Shown here in pieces: positions 35,388-43,814 of a stretch of 64,000 nt of DNA (positions are counted from its first letter, which is position 1; the number at the start of each line of letters is the position of its first letter). This DNA is from JAEVLT01 sp050496765. GTDB lineage: Bacteria; Bacillota; Bacilli; Bacillales; Cytobacillaceae. The position numbers and the translations under genes were made by a program. The stretch spans positions 186,001 through 250,000 of the forward strand of contig NZ_JBNWEO010000013.1 of NCBI RefSeq assembly GCF_050496765.1. The letters run 5' to 3'. The notes under the pieces were generated by a model that was given only the letters and a program-made list of their open reading frames with translations, was not told the DNA's origin and ran no database searches.

Positions 35388-36810
35388 AATTTTTGCTTGT
35401 TATTGTAATAGTCTTGCCGGATTTGTTCACTGCTGTTTTAAATATGCTTTGAAAGCCTGCTTGGCTAATGTAGAGCGTTCCATCGTTTACAAGGAATGGA
35501 TTGCTTAACAAACCGTATTTCTCCCCATTCAGCTGAAAGCGATTTTCATTAAGATAAAAGGAATAATCTTTCCCGGTTTTTTTTAGTGTAATGGTGTTTG
35601 CCGGCGGATTTGACTGAACTTGAAAGGCTAACAGCTCCATTATTTTAACAAAAGGAAAGTATAACTCTTTGTCTATTATCAGCGCGTGAATCCCCTTCGC
35701 TCTTTTTCCGTCGACATAAAGCGTTCGTTTGTCAAAAAATATAAGCGCCGCCAAAATTGCGGTTTCTTTTGAATTGCTTCTAAAAAAAAACGTCTCCATC
35801 TGTTTCTGCCGGCCTAAAATTGCATCAAGATCGGCTGCGCTCATTTGACTGCGACGAGAAACTTCTGCACTTAATTCATTTAGCTGTTCTTGATTTAGTT
35901 TGGACTTTAATTCTGTTAAAATAAACTTTCCCTTTTCCGTTTCAGCAGGCTCCTGCAATTGCAATGAAAGAAATACATCAACAAGCCAATCGCATGCCTG
36001 ACCATTTTGTCTAAAACGATGGTTCAATTCATTTTTCAATGCAATTTTTCGGATCGCTTCCAAAGAAAGGTTTTGATCGGTTAGTACCAATCCATCAAGA
36101 AATTGTGAAACGGCACGATTGGTTTTGACAATGGACACCGGTACATCATTTTTTACATTGGATTTCGACAGAATCGAGGACAGCTTCTCGCTCCGATTTT
36201 CAGAAAAAAGCTGCAATTGACGGTCTTTTCCTACAAGAAACAATGGTTCTTTTTGCCAATAAAGCGAAGTAGCGCTGCCCTCTCCTTCAAAAACAGTATA
36301 ATCAATATACATCAGCTCTTTATGCCCGATTTGCGGAAAAGCTGTTACCCAGGTGCCTTTTCGGTAAACTGAGTCAACAATTTCGATTTTTGTGGAAGCA
36401 ATGCTCACGTTCGCAAGTGCTGCTGTCCAATCGGATAACAAAAGATTGTCTTGATTAAGGGGATGAGGAAGCACATATTGAATCCGCAATTCACCATTTT
36501 TCGGTTGTAATGATGTGGTATCTGCCTTAGTAGACTTGCACGGTTTCCCTTGTTTATCGACACAAGTCCATTTTTGAATGGTAGCTGGAACCATCACTTT
36601 ATAGGAAGAAGTATCCGGCAAATCGCGGAATATTTGTGTGATCTTTAGTGAATCCGCCTCGGTTTTCACGATAATTTCCTGATTTGATTCAATCGCCGCT
36701 TGTTTCGCAACCGGCTTCTGTCCAGCATATAAATACCATTGCCACACTAAAACACTTGCAATGATAAGAGCCAATGCTGAAACAAACCACATTGAAAAAT
36801 GCCTCGCCAT
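35386..36810 (-). CDS. Unrecognised membrane-anchored protein with copper-amine-oxidase-N-like C-terminal domain
   Basis: The 474-residue product has one N-terminal membrane segment (residues about 6-26, MWFVSALALIIASVLVW) and a large exported part. The last 100 residues (RTLYVDGKRAKGIHALIID and PFLVNDGTLYISQAGFQSIF) resemble the stalk/copper amine oxidase N-terminal domain found in Firmicute surface proteins. The middle (residues 60-200) contains a pair of Cys in WTCVDKQGKPCKST and has no domain I recognise. The ATG at 36810 follows GAGGAGA. It lies between ylbG and csfG, where B. subtilis has no gene. Its 3' end abuts the csfG terminator, and it has no minus-strand terminator of its own. 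Confidence 0.8.
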   Translation of the reverse strand: MARHFSMWFVSALALIIASVLVWQWYLYAGQKPVAKQAAIESNQEIIVKTEADSLKITQIFRDLPDTSSYKVMVPATIQKWTCVDKQGKPCKSTKADTTSLQPKNGELRIQYVLPHPLNQDNLLLSDWTAALANVSIASTKIEIVDSVYRKGTWVTAFPQIGHKELMYIDYTVFEGEGSATSLYWQKEPLFLVGKDRQLQLFSENRSEKLSSILSKSNVKNDVPVSIVKTNRAVSQFLDGLVLTDQNLSLEAIRKIALKNELNHRFRQNGQACDWLVDVFLSLQLQEPAETEKGKFILTELKSKLNQEQLNELSAEVSRRSQMSAADLDAILGRQKQMETFFFRSNSKETAILAALIFFDKRTLYVDGKRAKGIHALIIDKELYFPFVKIMELLAFQVQSNPPANTITLKKTGKDYSFYLNENRFQLNGEKYGLLSNPFLVNDGTLYISQAGFQSIFKTAVNKSGKTITITSKN

Positions 36811-36930
36811 ACTGTATCTCCTCATTAATCCCTGTTTTACCAGTATTTCAATACACGCTTTTTAAGATAGAATGAATGGTTTCGTTAACGCTCTGCTCTG
36901 CATTGTAAGCAATCTTGCCTTATGCCATAT

Positions 36931-36960
36931 AAAAGGTGAGGGTTTCGTCTCCCTCACCTT
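36931..36960 (-). terminator. Terminator of ylbF-ylbG
   Basis: AAGGTGAGGG (36933-36942) pairs with CCCTCACCTT (36951-36960) and is followed by TTTATA on the minus strand, overlapping the ylbG stop. Confidence 0.82.
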
Positions 36961-37234
36961 AAATTCCCATTTTATAATCGTATTCTTTCGCTTTATCGGG
37001 TGCAGCATTTTCAAATTCTACTTTCAAAAACGGCTTATAGGATGGTTCTACTTTTTTCACAAAAGAGTAAGAACTGAGTTTTTCAATCGTTGTCCCGATA
37101 TCTTCTTGATCGCAATAGAGAACCGCGTATTTTAATTTTTTGGAGACGTAATGTACATTGCCAAAACGCCTGAGCATTTTAGCCTGCTTTAGAGAATACA
37201 GCCAAACAACCAGTCCCTGTCTTTCCTTGAACAT
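36959..37234 (-). CDS. ylbG: YlbG, DUF2129 (UPF0298) protein
   Basis: This 91-residue cytoplasmic protein matches the YlbG family from end to end (QGLVVWLYSLKQAKMLRRFG and VHYVSKKLKYAVLYCD). Its function is unknown. It lies 83 bases downstream of ricF, as in B. subtilis, and ends in a terminator. Confidence 0.9.
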   Translation of the reverse strand: MFKERQGLVVWLYSLKQAKMLRRFGNVHYVSKKLKYAVLYCDQEDIGTTIEKLSSYSFVKKVEPSYKPFLKVEFENAAPDKAKEYDYKMGI

Positions 37235-37317
37235 ATTTTTTCCCCTTCAAACCGAATCATTTTACCCTAGTCTACCATATCAAAATGACGTTTTTCAATT
37301 TAAAATAAGGAAGACTT

Positions 37318-37764
37318 TTAGGCGGAACAGCCACATGCCCCGCCGCTCCCACAGCCGCTGCTGCAACTTGACGATGTATCAAAAAAGGGATTTCCGGTCG
37401 GTACTTTGATATGTTTCGATACTGCACCGCCGACCAGGACGCTTACTTGATCAAGCAAGGATTGCAGATCGTTTTCTGCCATCTTAAAAGCAGCTACATA
37501 GGGATCCAAATCCATTTCCCGTTTGGCCTCCCGAATTTGACTCATAACCCGCTTATAATCGGGGTGATACTTCCCGAAACGCTGGACTTCATCATATTGA
37601 TCTTTTAGACGGACAAAATGACGAATTTTCCGCTGCGCTTCGTCACTTGATTGAAGTTTATATAAACAAATGTGGTATTGTTCGGCCAAATCAGACTGCA
37701 AAATTTTTTTTGCCAAGTCTTCCGCATACTCTAGCAGTTCCACTCTTTCCGTTGTAGCAAGCAA
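37318..37764 (-). CDS. ricF: RicF (YlbF), subunit of the RicAFT complex
   Basis: The 148-residue helical protein forms the RicA-RicF-RicT complex that promotes RNase Y-dependent mRNA maturation and helps Spo0A activation, competence and biofilm formation. RFGKYHPDYKRVMSQIREAK and HIKVPTGNPFFD are conserved. The Cys-rich tail CSSGCGSGGACGC fits the iron-sulfur ligands reported for the complex. The start is TTG at 37764, 8 bases after GGAGG; an ATG five codons earlier overlaps that site. Confidence 0.93.
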   Translation of the reverse strand: MLATTERVELLEYAEDLAKKILQSDLAEQYHICLYKLQSSDEAQRKIRHFVRLKDQYDEVQRFGKYHPDYKRVMSQIREAKREMDLDPYVAAFKMAENDLQSLLDQVSVLVGGAVSKHIKVPTGNPFFDTSSSCSSGCGSGGACGCSA

Positions 37765-37819
37765 ACCGCTCACCTCCATCCATTATTTTAACATGAATAA
37801 AGAGGGAATGCGAAATTTT

Positions 37820-38260
37820 CTAGATTGTTGGGATTGTAACCGTAAATTCTTTGCTTATGCCATATGGCTCATTCTTCAAGTTTACCACTTCTAGCTTTAC
37901 ATGATGACTGCCGGCCGTTAAACCTTTAATAATAAAAGCTGCTCCGTCTGCCTCCTGTTTTTGGCGGCCGTCTACCCATACAAGCATCTTGCCAATTTTC
38001 TGTGTCGCCCGGTCACTCTCACGAAAACTTATACCGGTCACAATACATTCGACAAACACATTTTGCCCTTTTATCACGTATTGAACGGACAAGGAAGGAG
38101 AAACAGCTGCTAGTGGTTTTTCTGCCTGAACCGTTCTTGTCTGGATGAAATCTGCTGCCAATGGAAAAATTTTCGCTTTTATCTCAGGATTTAGACTATC
38201 TTTCTGGCATCCCGCCGCAAACAATAGCAGTATCGCAATGATTGGAATTTTCCGTTTCAA
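37820..38260 (-). CDS. Predicted lipoprotein, unknown function
   Basis: This 146-residue product starts with a basic signal peptide and lipobox (KRKIPIIAILLLFAAGC), so it is probably a membrane-attached lipoprotein. The mature part ends in a beta-rich domain (GLTAGSHHVKLEVVNLKNEPYG) resembling YtkA/FixH-like immunoglobulin folds, but I cannot assign it firmly. The start is TTG with AAGGAG 8 bases upstream. It lies between ricF and ylbE, where B. subtilis has no gene. An IS1182-like element begins about 52 bases upstream of its start and may have replaced its native promoter. Confidence 0.78.
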   Translation of the reverse strand: MKRKIPIIAILLLFAAGCQKDSLNPEIKAKIFPLAADFIQTRTVQAEKPLAAVSPSLSVQYVIKGQNVFVECIVTGISFRESDRATQKIGKMLVWVDGRQKQEADGAAFIIKGLTAGSHHVKLEVVNLKNEPYGISKEFTVTIPTI

Positions 38261-38311
38261 ACAAATCACTCCTTCTATGCCTGTATTGTTTGCCAGAATA
38301 CTTGATTTTAC

Positions 38312-40256
38312 TCAGAGCCACAGGACAAAAATCCTGAACCCTTGATAGTATTGACTTTATTTGATTATTAATTGAAAAAGTGTTTCCACGGTCACTGCGT
38401 GGAACGAATGCCTTTCGAGTTGTCAAATCTCACTTTAGACGAAATAGGACCAAATTCGGTCGTTTTATAATTTTTTTACCCTAATTTTTTACAGGGGTTT
38501 AATGGAAGATAGAAACTTTGCCTATTTAGACAAAAAGAAAAGCCATAATGAATCTCCTTTGGTAAAATAGAAGTACCAACACAACCATTACGAAAGGAAT
38601 TCATTATGACTGATTCTATTATACCAAAATCATATTCAAATGTAATCTACCTTCAACCCTCATTTTCATTTGCGCAAGACAACTTCTCCTCTTTGCGCCA
38701 CCTTCCTTATGTAAAATTGGCGCTTGATTTCCCTTGGGAAGAGGTTTTCGCTCCCATTGAACAAGAGTACATTAATGCAAGGTTTCAGCGAAATTGGGAC
38801 AAGAGGAATCAAAGGAATTCTGATGAATCTCAAGTCGAATTATTTCCACATTTGCCAAGGGACGTGAGTGCGAAGCCAAAAAAATCGTCTAGAGGACGAG
38901 AGGGAATTGACTTTTATGTACTGTTAAAATCGTTTCTCTTAGCCCCACTTCTTTATGTGGAAGTCATGGTCACAAGTGTTCATTTCCAAGTGGTGGGGAA
39001 CTCTGATTTTCGAATGGTTTGCGGTTTTACCAGCACTCCGTGCCTTAGGACCTTTGAACGTTTTGATCAGATTATGATCGAAAACGGATTATGGGAAAAG
39101 GCTCGTCAGCTTATGGTGAATTTCAACATCCAACAAGGAATTATAGAGAAAGAAGAACAATTGGCCGTCGATACTACACATGTCGAAGCCGAAGCCACTT
39201 TAAATGCAGTTCGCAAATGTGGCCATTCTGAACCATGCGATTGTCCGAAAATCCCTACGGATGACAATGTTGGACTTATGAGAAAAAGCAATACTGTTTC
39301 TTACATAGCCCATAAAGTAGCGCTTGTATGCGGTGTTAAATCGGAACTCCCATTATCTAGATGTGTTTTTAAAGGTGGAGAAAGTGATGCCATAACTCTC
39401 GAACCGACTTTGGAAAAGGTAAAGCAAGATCTTCCTGAAAAATTTCTGGAAAACGTGCAATACGTAAGCGCAGATGGAATCTATCAAAGTAAAGATAATC
39501 AACAATATGCAAAAAACATTCTTCAGACCAAACTATTGGCTCCGATTAATCCACGAAAAATCAAGGATCAAGAACTGGATGCCCGTGGAATGGCAAAACT
39601 CGATAAGTATGGTGTTCCACATTGTATTAGTGGACATAAGTTAAAATTGAAAGGGCTGGATGAAACAAAAAAGCAATACGTTTGGACATGTCCCGTATTT
39701 GATCCAAAGTATAAACAAGAAGGGCTCACTTGTTCGGAAGCCTGCCATATTCAATGTTGTAGCGGAGCCCAAACAGGCAGAACAATTCGGATTCAACAAT
39801 CGCAAACGCCGCAAATAGATCCGGAATTTCCGCAACATCTTCAATCATTTAAAACAAAATTTTCGGAAAGAACGGCCATCGAGCGAGTTAACGCACAAGC
39901 CAAAGAAGGACTTAGCTTACGTAGAGTCCACAAACGGGGACGTGTAGCAGTAGAGGCCCATGTAGATCGATGCATCATAACCTCACACGTCTTGGCTTAT
40001 ATGTCCGTTCAAGAAACTGGACAGCTCTATCGAGGGTGGACAAAACTATCCGCATAGAAATTTTTAATAACGTAACTACCAGTTATTGTAAGTGCGAAAA
40101 CTGATGACGGGATAAGTATGCCCTTTTTTAGGTTCCATTTACAAAAAAGATAAATAAGAAGTCGAGAAACTAAGAAAAATCATCTAAGGCCTTCTCCTCC
40201 ATCCCAAAAATTTCAAGTTGCTTTATCCCAATTTTAATTTAGTCCTGTTGCTCTCA
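38312..40256 (+). mobile_element. IS1182-like insertion sequence, about 1.94 kb
   Basis: The element is bounded by terminal inverted repeats GAGCCACAGGACAAAAAT at 38315-38332 and the complement of GAGCAACAGGACTAAATT at 40236-40253 (15 of 18 matching). It holds one intact transposase gene. A second hairpin, TTCCACG/CGTGGAA, lies inside the left end near 38385. I could not define a clean target duplication. It is inserted between the lipoprotein gene and ylbE. Confidence 0.75.
38606..40057 (+). CDS. IS1182-like DDE transposase
   Basis: The 483-residue protein is uninterrupted and probably functional. The N-terminal DUF772-type region (about 100-170) precedes a DDE domain: LAVDTTHVEAEA gives the first Asp, VQYVSADGIYQSK the second and ERTAIERVNAQAKEGLS the Glu. 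A Cys cluster (TCPVF, CSEACHIQCC) lies between the second Asp and the Glu, as in IS1182-family enzymes. An AAAGGAAT site precedes the ATG. Family name is from motif layout; IS5-type relatives are the main alternative. Confidence 0.85.
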   Translation: MTDSIIPKSYSNVIYLQPSFSFAQDNFSSLRHLPYVKLALDFPWEEVFAPIEQEYINARFQRNWDKRNQRNSDESQVELFPHLPRDVSAKPKKSSRGREGIDFYVLLKSFLLAPLLYVEVMVTSVHFQVVGNSDFRMVCGFTSTPCLRTFERFDQIMIENGLWEKARQLMVNFNIQQGIIEKEEQLAVDTTHVEAEATLNAVRKCGHSEPCDCPKIPTDDNVGLMRKSNTVSYIAHKVALVCGVKSELPLSRCVFKGGESDAITLEPTLEKVKQDLPEKFLENVQYVSADGIYQSKDNQQYAKNILQTKLLAPINPRKIKDQELDARGMAKLDKYGVPHCISGHKLKLKGLDETKKQYVWTCPVFDPKYKQEGLTCSEACHIQCCSGAQTGRTIRIQQSQTPQIDPEFPQHLQSFKTKFSERTAIERVNAQAKEGLSLRRVHKRGRVAVEAHVDRCIITSHVLAYMSVQETGQLYRGWTKLSA

Positions 40257-40260
40257 AGAA

Positions 40261-40294
40261 AAAAAGGCTCAATCCTGTTGATTTTGAGCCTTTG
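40261..40294 (-). terminator. Terminator of ylbD-ylbE
   Basis: AAAGGCTCAA (40263-40272) pairs with TTGAGCCTTT (40284-40293), followed by TTTTTC on the minus strand. Confidence 0.85.
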
Positions 40295-40534
40295 TTAATT
40301 TTGATTTTGCATGGATTGAAACATATGGAACATCATGGATGCCATTTGGACGCCATTGGAGAACTTTTCAACCTGGTGGGGAATGGTTCTTTGATAATAA
40401 TGCAATGAAGCAATTTCTAATGATTGCAAATCATATGGATTTCTTGTTAATTTTCGATACCACAGTGGCTGTTCCCGGATAAATTGCTTTAGATCCTTTC
40501 GCTGTTCAAGATATTCAGCAACATCTTTCCTCAC
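40295..40534 (-). CDS. ylbE: YlbE-like protein
   Basis: The 79-residue protein matches YlbE-like proteins of Bacillaceae (LKQFIREQPLWYRKLTRNP, YYQRTIPHQVEKF). It is Met- and Gln-rich at its end. Function is unknown. The start is GTG. It follows ylbD by 18 bases and is probably co-transcribed with it. Confidence 0.87.
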   Translation of the reverse strand: MRKDVAEYLEQRKDLKQFIREQPLWYRKLTRNPYDLQSLEIASLHYYQRTIPHQVEKFSNGVQMASMMFHMFQSMQNQN

Positions 40535-40552
40535 ATTTTCTCATCCTTCCCG

Positions 40553-40951
40553 TTAATCTTTTCGAAAAGAAAAAGGATTTGCGGGTCCGTCATTTCCTCT
40601 TGGCGCATTTTGCTGATTGCTGTTTTGAAATTGTGCAAGCAGTCCTTGAACCGCGCCGATTGCCTGGCTAAGATTATTCATATGATGCTGGACTTGGTTC
40701 GGATCCATTTTTTTCAACATTCCCATAATATTGGCCATCCAATCATTTTTCTGATCCGAGACACCAGCCTCGGCTTTTTTTTCCGTGCCAATCAAATTCC
40801 AACGCTCGTCATCTTCGCCTAGTAAATACCAATCTTCATACAATTCCTGCCATGTTGCATTTCCATTCCGCACTTCCTGGATTACCTTTGGATTATTTTT
40901 TACAAATTCCTTGAACTTTAGCACGGAAGGATGCAATTTTTTGCTTGTCAT
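40553..40951 (-). CDS. ylbD: YlbD, putative spore coat protein
   Basis: The 132-residue protein belongs to the YlbD-like coat protein family: KLHPSVLKFKEFVKNNPKVIQEVRNG, then WQELYEDWYLLGEDDERW. The C-terminal part is Gln/Asn-rich (LLAQFQNSNQQNAPRG). In B. subtilis it is annotated as a coat protein on homology and sporulation expression; direct evidence is limited. Confidence 0.87.
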   Translation of the reverse strand: MTSKKLHPSVLKFKEFVKNNPKVIQEVRNGNATWQELYEDWYLLGEDDERWNLIGTEKKAEAGVSDQKNDWMANIMGMLKKMDPNQVQHHMNNLSQAIGAVQGLLAQFQNSNQQNAPRGNDGPANPFSFRKD

Positions 40952-41109
40952 CTCTTCTCACCTCTGCCAATTCCCTCGCCTATATTACGATATGCCTTTT
41001 TGTTCATTTGGTGAAGTGCAATCCTGGTGAAAAAATGCCTTTTTAGTGATAAGATGTTACCAGATTCACTGTGCAGCCCAAATGAAAGATTGAAGAAGGG
41101 ACAGGTTCC

Positions 41110-41469
41110 ATGGTTACCGCAGTTATTATCCCAATTCTATGCATCTACTTTTTTTGGATCACCCGGAAAGAAATGAAAGTGCAGGAGCAAAAATGGCTCA
41201 AAGCAGGCGATGTCATAGAGGAGGCCGTTTTTGCTGGCGAAATAAAAGAGATTACAAATGAGAAACAACGGTTCTATTACAACCGATATCTTTTCGTTCA
41301 AGAGCTCAAATTACAAACAGATACAGGAAGAATGACGGTAAAGAAAATAACGCCATTAAGAAAACCGTTTATCCCAGAGCATTTTGAAATTGGTGAAAAA
41401 GTGCGGGTATACGGAGGATTTGTTGGAGACGAATTTTATGTAAACCGGGTTGAGAAAATGGTGCTGTGA
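41110..41469 (+). CDS. Small membrane-anchored protein, unknown function
   Basis: The 119-residue product starts with a hydrophobic helix (VTAVIIPILCIYFFWIT), then a short basic helix and a beta-rich domain (VFAGEIKEITNEKQRFYYN to VYGGFVGDEFYVNRVEKM) that looks like a small OB or SH3-like barrel. I do not recognise the family. GAAGGGACAGG precedes the ATG. It is divergent from ylbD and convergent with ylbC, and has no counterpart at this spot in B. subtilis. Confidence 0.75.
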   Translation: MVTAVIIPILCIYFFWITRKEMKVQEQKWLKAGDVIEEAVFAGEIKEITNEKQRFYYNRYLFVQELKLQTDTGRMTVKKITPLRKPFIPEHFEIGEKVRVYGGFVGDEFYVNRVEKMVL

Positions 41470-41472
41470 AAA

Positions 41473-41511
41473 TCCCCCAAAAAGCAAGGCCATTTCCTCA
41501 CTTTTTGGGGG
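41473..41511. terminator. Bidirectional terminator downstream of ylbC
   Basis: CCCCCAAAAAG (41474-41484) pairs perfectly with CTTTTTGGGGG (41501-41511) between convergent genes. Confidence 0.87.
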
Positions 41512-41523
41512 TTTCATCCGAAG

Positions 41524-42600
41524 TTACTGTTCCCATTTCTGAATAAAATTCTGCGTATAATATTTTTGGTAGACTCCAACGCCAAGGTAGCTAAACTCTT
41601 TGTTCAGAAGCGCATCGCGGTGACCCTTGCTATTTAGCCAACCCTCAACAACTGCAGGAGCATCGCTGTAATTTGCAGCGATATTTTCACCGGCAGACTG
41701 AAAGACAACTTTGGCGGTATTAAGCCGGTCGGAGAGACTTCCAAATTTCTTTGAAGTGTGGGAAAAATCATTATTAACGACCATATCCTTGCTGTGTTCA
41801 TATGCGACATTCGCTGTTTTTTGATCCCATTTAAGCGGCTTTAAATTATGTCTGACCCGCAAAATATTTGTCAAGTCAAAAATTTCTTGTTCTTCTCCCT
41901 TTTCCACACTTCTCCACAAGCTGTCAGTTGGTGTTGGCATCTCGATTAACTGTCCGCGGTATACAAGCCCGTATGGACGTTGTTTGATAATCGTTTCGGC
42001 ATCCAGAAAGCGGACACTGGAAAGACTCCCTGTAAACTTATCAATATACAGTTGCACATATATGTCCCCCAATTGAATCAAGGGTCGCAAGTTTAAATCG
42101 GTATCATTCAATTCAAAACGATACGTATTTCCATCCAGCTTAATATCGACATTGGCATCAATATAATGGGTGTTAAAAATTTCCTCTACTGACTGTCCAA
42201 TTTCAAACGGAGCAACATCTAAATTTTGACCAATAGCATAAACTGTCACAACACGGCCATCTTGTACCCCTATCTGAACATAACTGTTGTAGCTTTGATT
42301 ATAAATATACCAATCATAACCGTAGATCGATGGGTCTATCCGCTTGGGCTGACCCAGCTCTTTTTCAAGTGTTTGTACATCTTTCCCTATTAACAGCGAC
42401 AGACCTTCCTTTGCTTTTACAGAGACCGGAGCTTTAGTCTGGGGAGTGTCATTGTTCACTTCTTGTTTTTTTATTTTCGGAGTTGAATGGTCCTTTATTA
42501 AAACTTCCTTTCCGCCCTTCCCATTTAAACCCGAATAAAAACCAATCGTAAGGAAAATGGCTAAAAGGATCAGAATTTTTGTAAGTATTCGCAGAGGCAT
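41524..42600 (-). CDS. ylbC: YlbC, exported CAP/SCP-domain protein
   Basis: The 358-residue protein has an N-terminal membrane segment (about 5-24), a CAP-associated N domain (about 65-215, SLLIGKDVQTLEKELGQPKR) and a C-terminal CAP/SCP-PR1 domain (about 230-358). CAP hallmarks are visible: LTNILRVRHNLKPLKWD, AYEHSKDM, FSHTSKKFGSLSDR, SAGENIAANYS and GWLNSKGHRDALLN. The metal-site His and Glu residues are present. The biochemical role is unknown; many sporulation and surface CAP proteins exist in Bacilli. Confidence 0.9.
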   Translation of the reverse strand: MPLRILTKILILLAIFLTIGFYSGLNGKGGKEVLIKDHSTPKIKKQEVNNDTPQTKAPVSVKAKEGLSLLIGKDVQTLEKELGQPKRIDPSIYGYDWYIYNQSYNSYVQIGVQDGRVVTVYAIGQNLDVAPFEIGQSVEEIFNTHYIDANVDIKLDGNTYRFELNDTDLNLRPLIQLGDIYVQLYIDKFTGSLSSVRFLDAETIIKQRPYGLVYRGQLIEMPTPTDSLWRSVEKGEEQEIFDLTNILRVRHNLKPLKWDQKTANVAYEHSKDMVVNNDFSHTSKKFGSLSDRLNTAKVVFQSAGENIAANYSDAPAVVEGWLNSKGHRDALLNKEFSYLGVGVYQKYYTQNFIQKWEQ

Positions 42601-42704
42601 TTCCCCCCTTCAAATCCCTTTCTATCATCATATGTCCTCTAAAATTAATTATATCACCTATATCATTCAATTTAATAGTTTTAAACCATTTTTGAGAAGA
42701 ACGG

Positions 42705-42740
42705 AAAAACAGGCGCTGTTTGTCTGCACCTGTTTTTAAC
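42705..42740 (-). terminator. Terminator of ylbB
   Basis: AAAAACAGG (42705-42713) pairs with CCTGTTTTT (42729-42737), extended by imperfect pairs inside, and gives TTTTT on the minus strand. Confidence 0.78.
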
Positions 42741-42751
42741 AGAATATACGA

Positions 42752-43186
42752 TTAGTGTTGAAGTTCATCAAAAGTCGCTTCAGATATTTCCGATAAAGCC
42801 GCTTTTGCCTGGTCATCCGTCAATTCCCGAACCGCAAAATCACCAAGTGAGACAATTCCAACTAATTGGTCCCCTTCTACTACCGGCAGACGTCTGATTT
42901 GGTGATCTGCCATCAATCTGACAGCTTCCTGTGTCGAAGCATCAGGAGTAATCGATATCAGCTGCTTGCTCATCACGGTTTCAACTTTTGATGAAGCCGG
43001 CCGTTTTTCGGCAATGCCGCGAATAACAATATCTCTGTCCGTAATCATTCCGACCAGTTTGCCTTGGTCGACGATTGGTATGGCTCCTACGTTTAATTCT
43101 TTCATTTTAACAGCAACCTCATAAACATTGTCCAACAAAGAGCAACATTCTACATCATCTGTCATTATTTCGCGAATAGTTCCCAT
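42752..43186 (-). CDS. ylbB: YlbB, CBS-domain-pair protein
   Basis: The 144-residue protein consists of two CBS domains (about 8-60 and 70-125): MTDDVECCSLLDNVYEVA, then GKLVGMITDRDIVIRG, then MSKQLISITPDAST and GDQLVGIVSLGDFAVRE. Such pairs usually bind adenine nucleotides and act as sensors. The ATG at 43186 follows AAGGAGA. It stands between ylbC and the disrupted ylbA. Confidence 0.9.
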   Translation of the reverse strand: MGTIREIMTDDVECCSLLDNVYEVAVKMKELNVGAIPIVDQGKLVGMITDRDIVIRGIAEKRPASSKVETVMSKQLISITPDASTQEAVRLMADHQIRRLPVVEGDQLVGIVSLGDFAVRELTDDQAKAALSEISEATFDELQH

Positions 43187-43814
43187 TTTCCATTCTCCTT
43201 TTTTCAATCCTTTTGGCCATCCAATCAAAACCTCAGGGCAACGGAATCACTATACATTTATCGTTTCCAACCTTGGAAAATTTATTCAAAAACATGACGA
43301 CAGAATTAATTGCAAGTTACTGAAAATTCAACTATTATTAAATTAGGGAAATGGTAACGCCTTCATGTCAAAAATGCGTGATTGCTTTAGGGAGGGAAAT
43401 GGGATTGAAATTTGAAGCAACGGGGATTGAATTCGTAAAAGCAGACTTAAACCGCCTTGATGAAACCATGCTGGAGTTCGGACTTGTTCGCGAAGGCCAA
43501 TGGGATTATGAACGGGTTACATATGACCGCAAATTCGAGCTAAAAGAAGGTGTATACTACCTGCGTGTACAAGGGTTTGCTATTGAAGGAGATGTAGGAG
43601 CAGATCAAGCGACCATTCAGTTAATGGTGCCGATTCTATATATATGGAACTAAACAATTTGGTTCTGTAACGATTTCCTAGATTAATGACAATATTCTAC
43701 AAAATTTAAGCACAATATACCTGCAATCATCGGAGTTTGTCGAATATCGTTTTAGGCTATTTATTGCTCAATCCGATCCTGGCAATCTGGCTAAAGGTGT
43801 AATTGAGTCAATAG

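Noticed and set aside
35200..35390. Minus-strand riboswitch-like leader of rsmD (ylbH leader)
   Set aside because: The terminator palindrome has its T-run only on the plus strand and a sigma-F promoter faces the plus strand, so a plus-strand small RNA explains the structure better.
38437..38457. Alternative left end of the IS1182-like element (GACGAAATAGGACCAAATTC)
   Set aside because: It matches the right end at only 13 of 20 bases; the sequence at 38315-38332 matches at 15 of 18 and is farther out.
43351..43398. Longer N-terminus for ylbA
   Set aside because: The extra 16 codons lie before the GGGAGG ribosome site and are not part of the YugN-like sequence.
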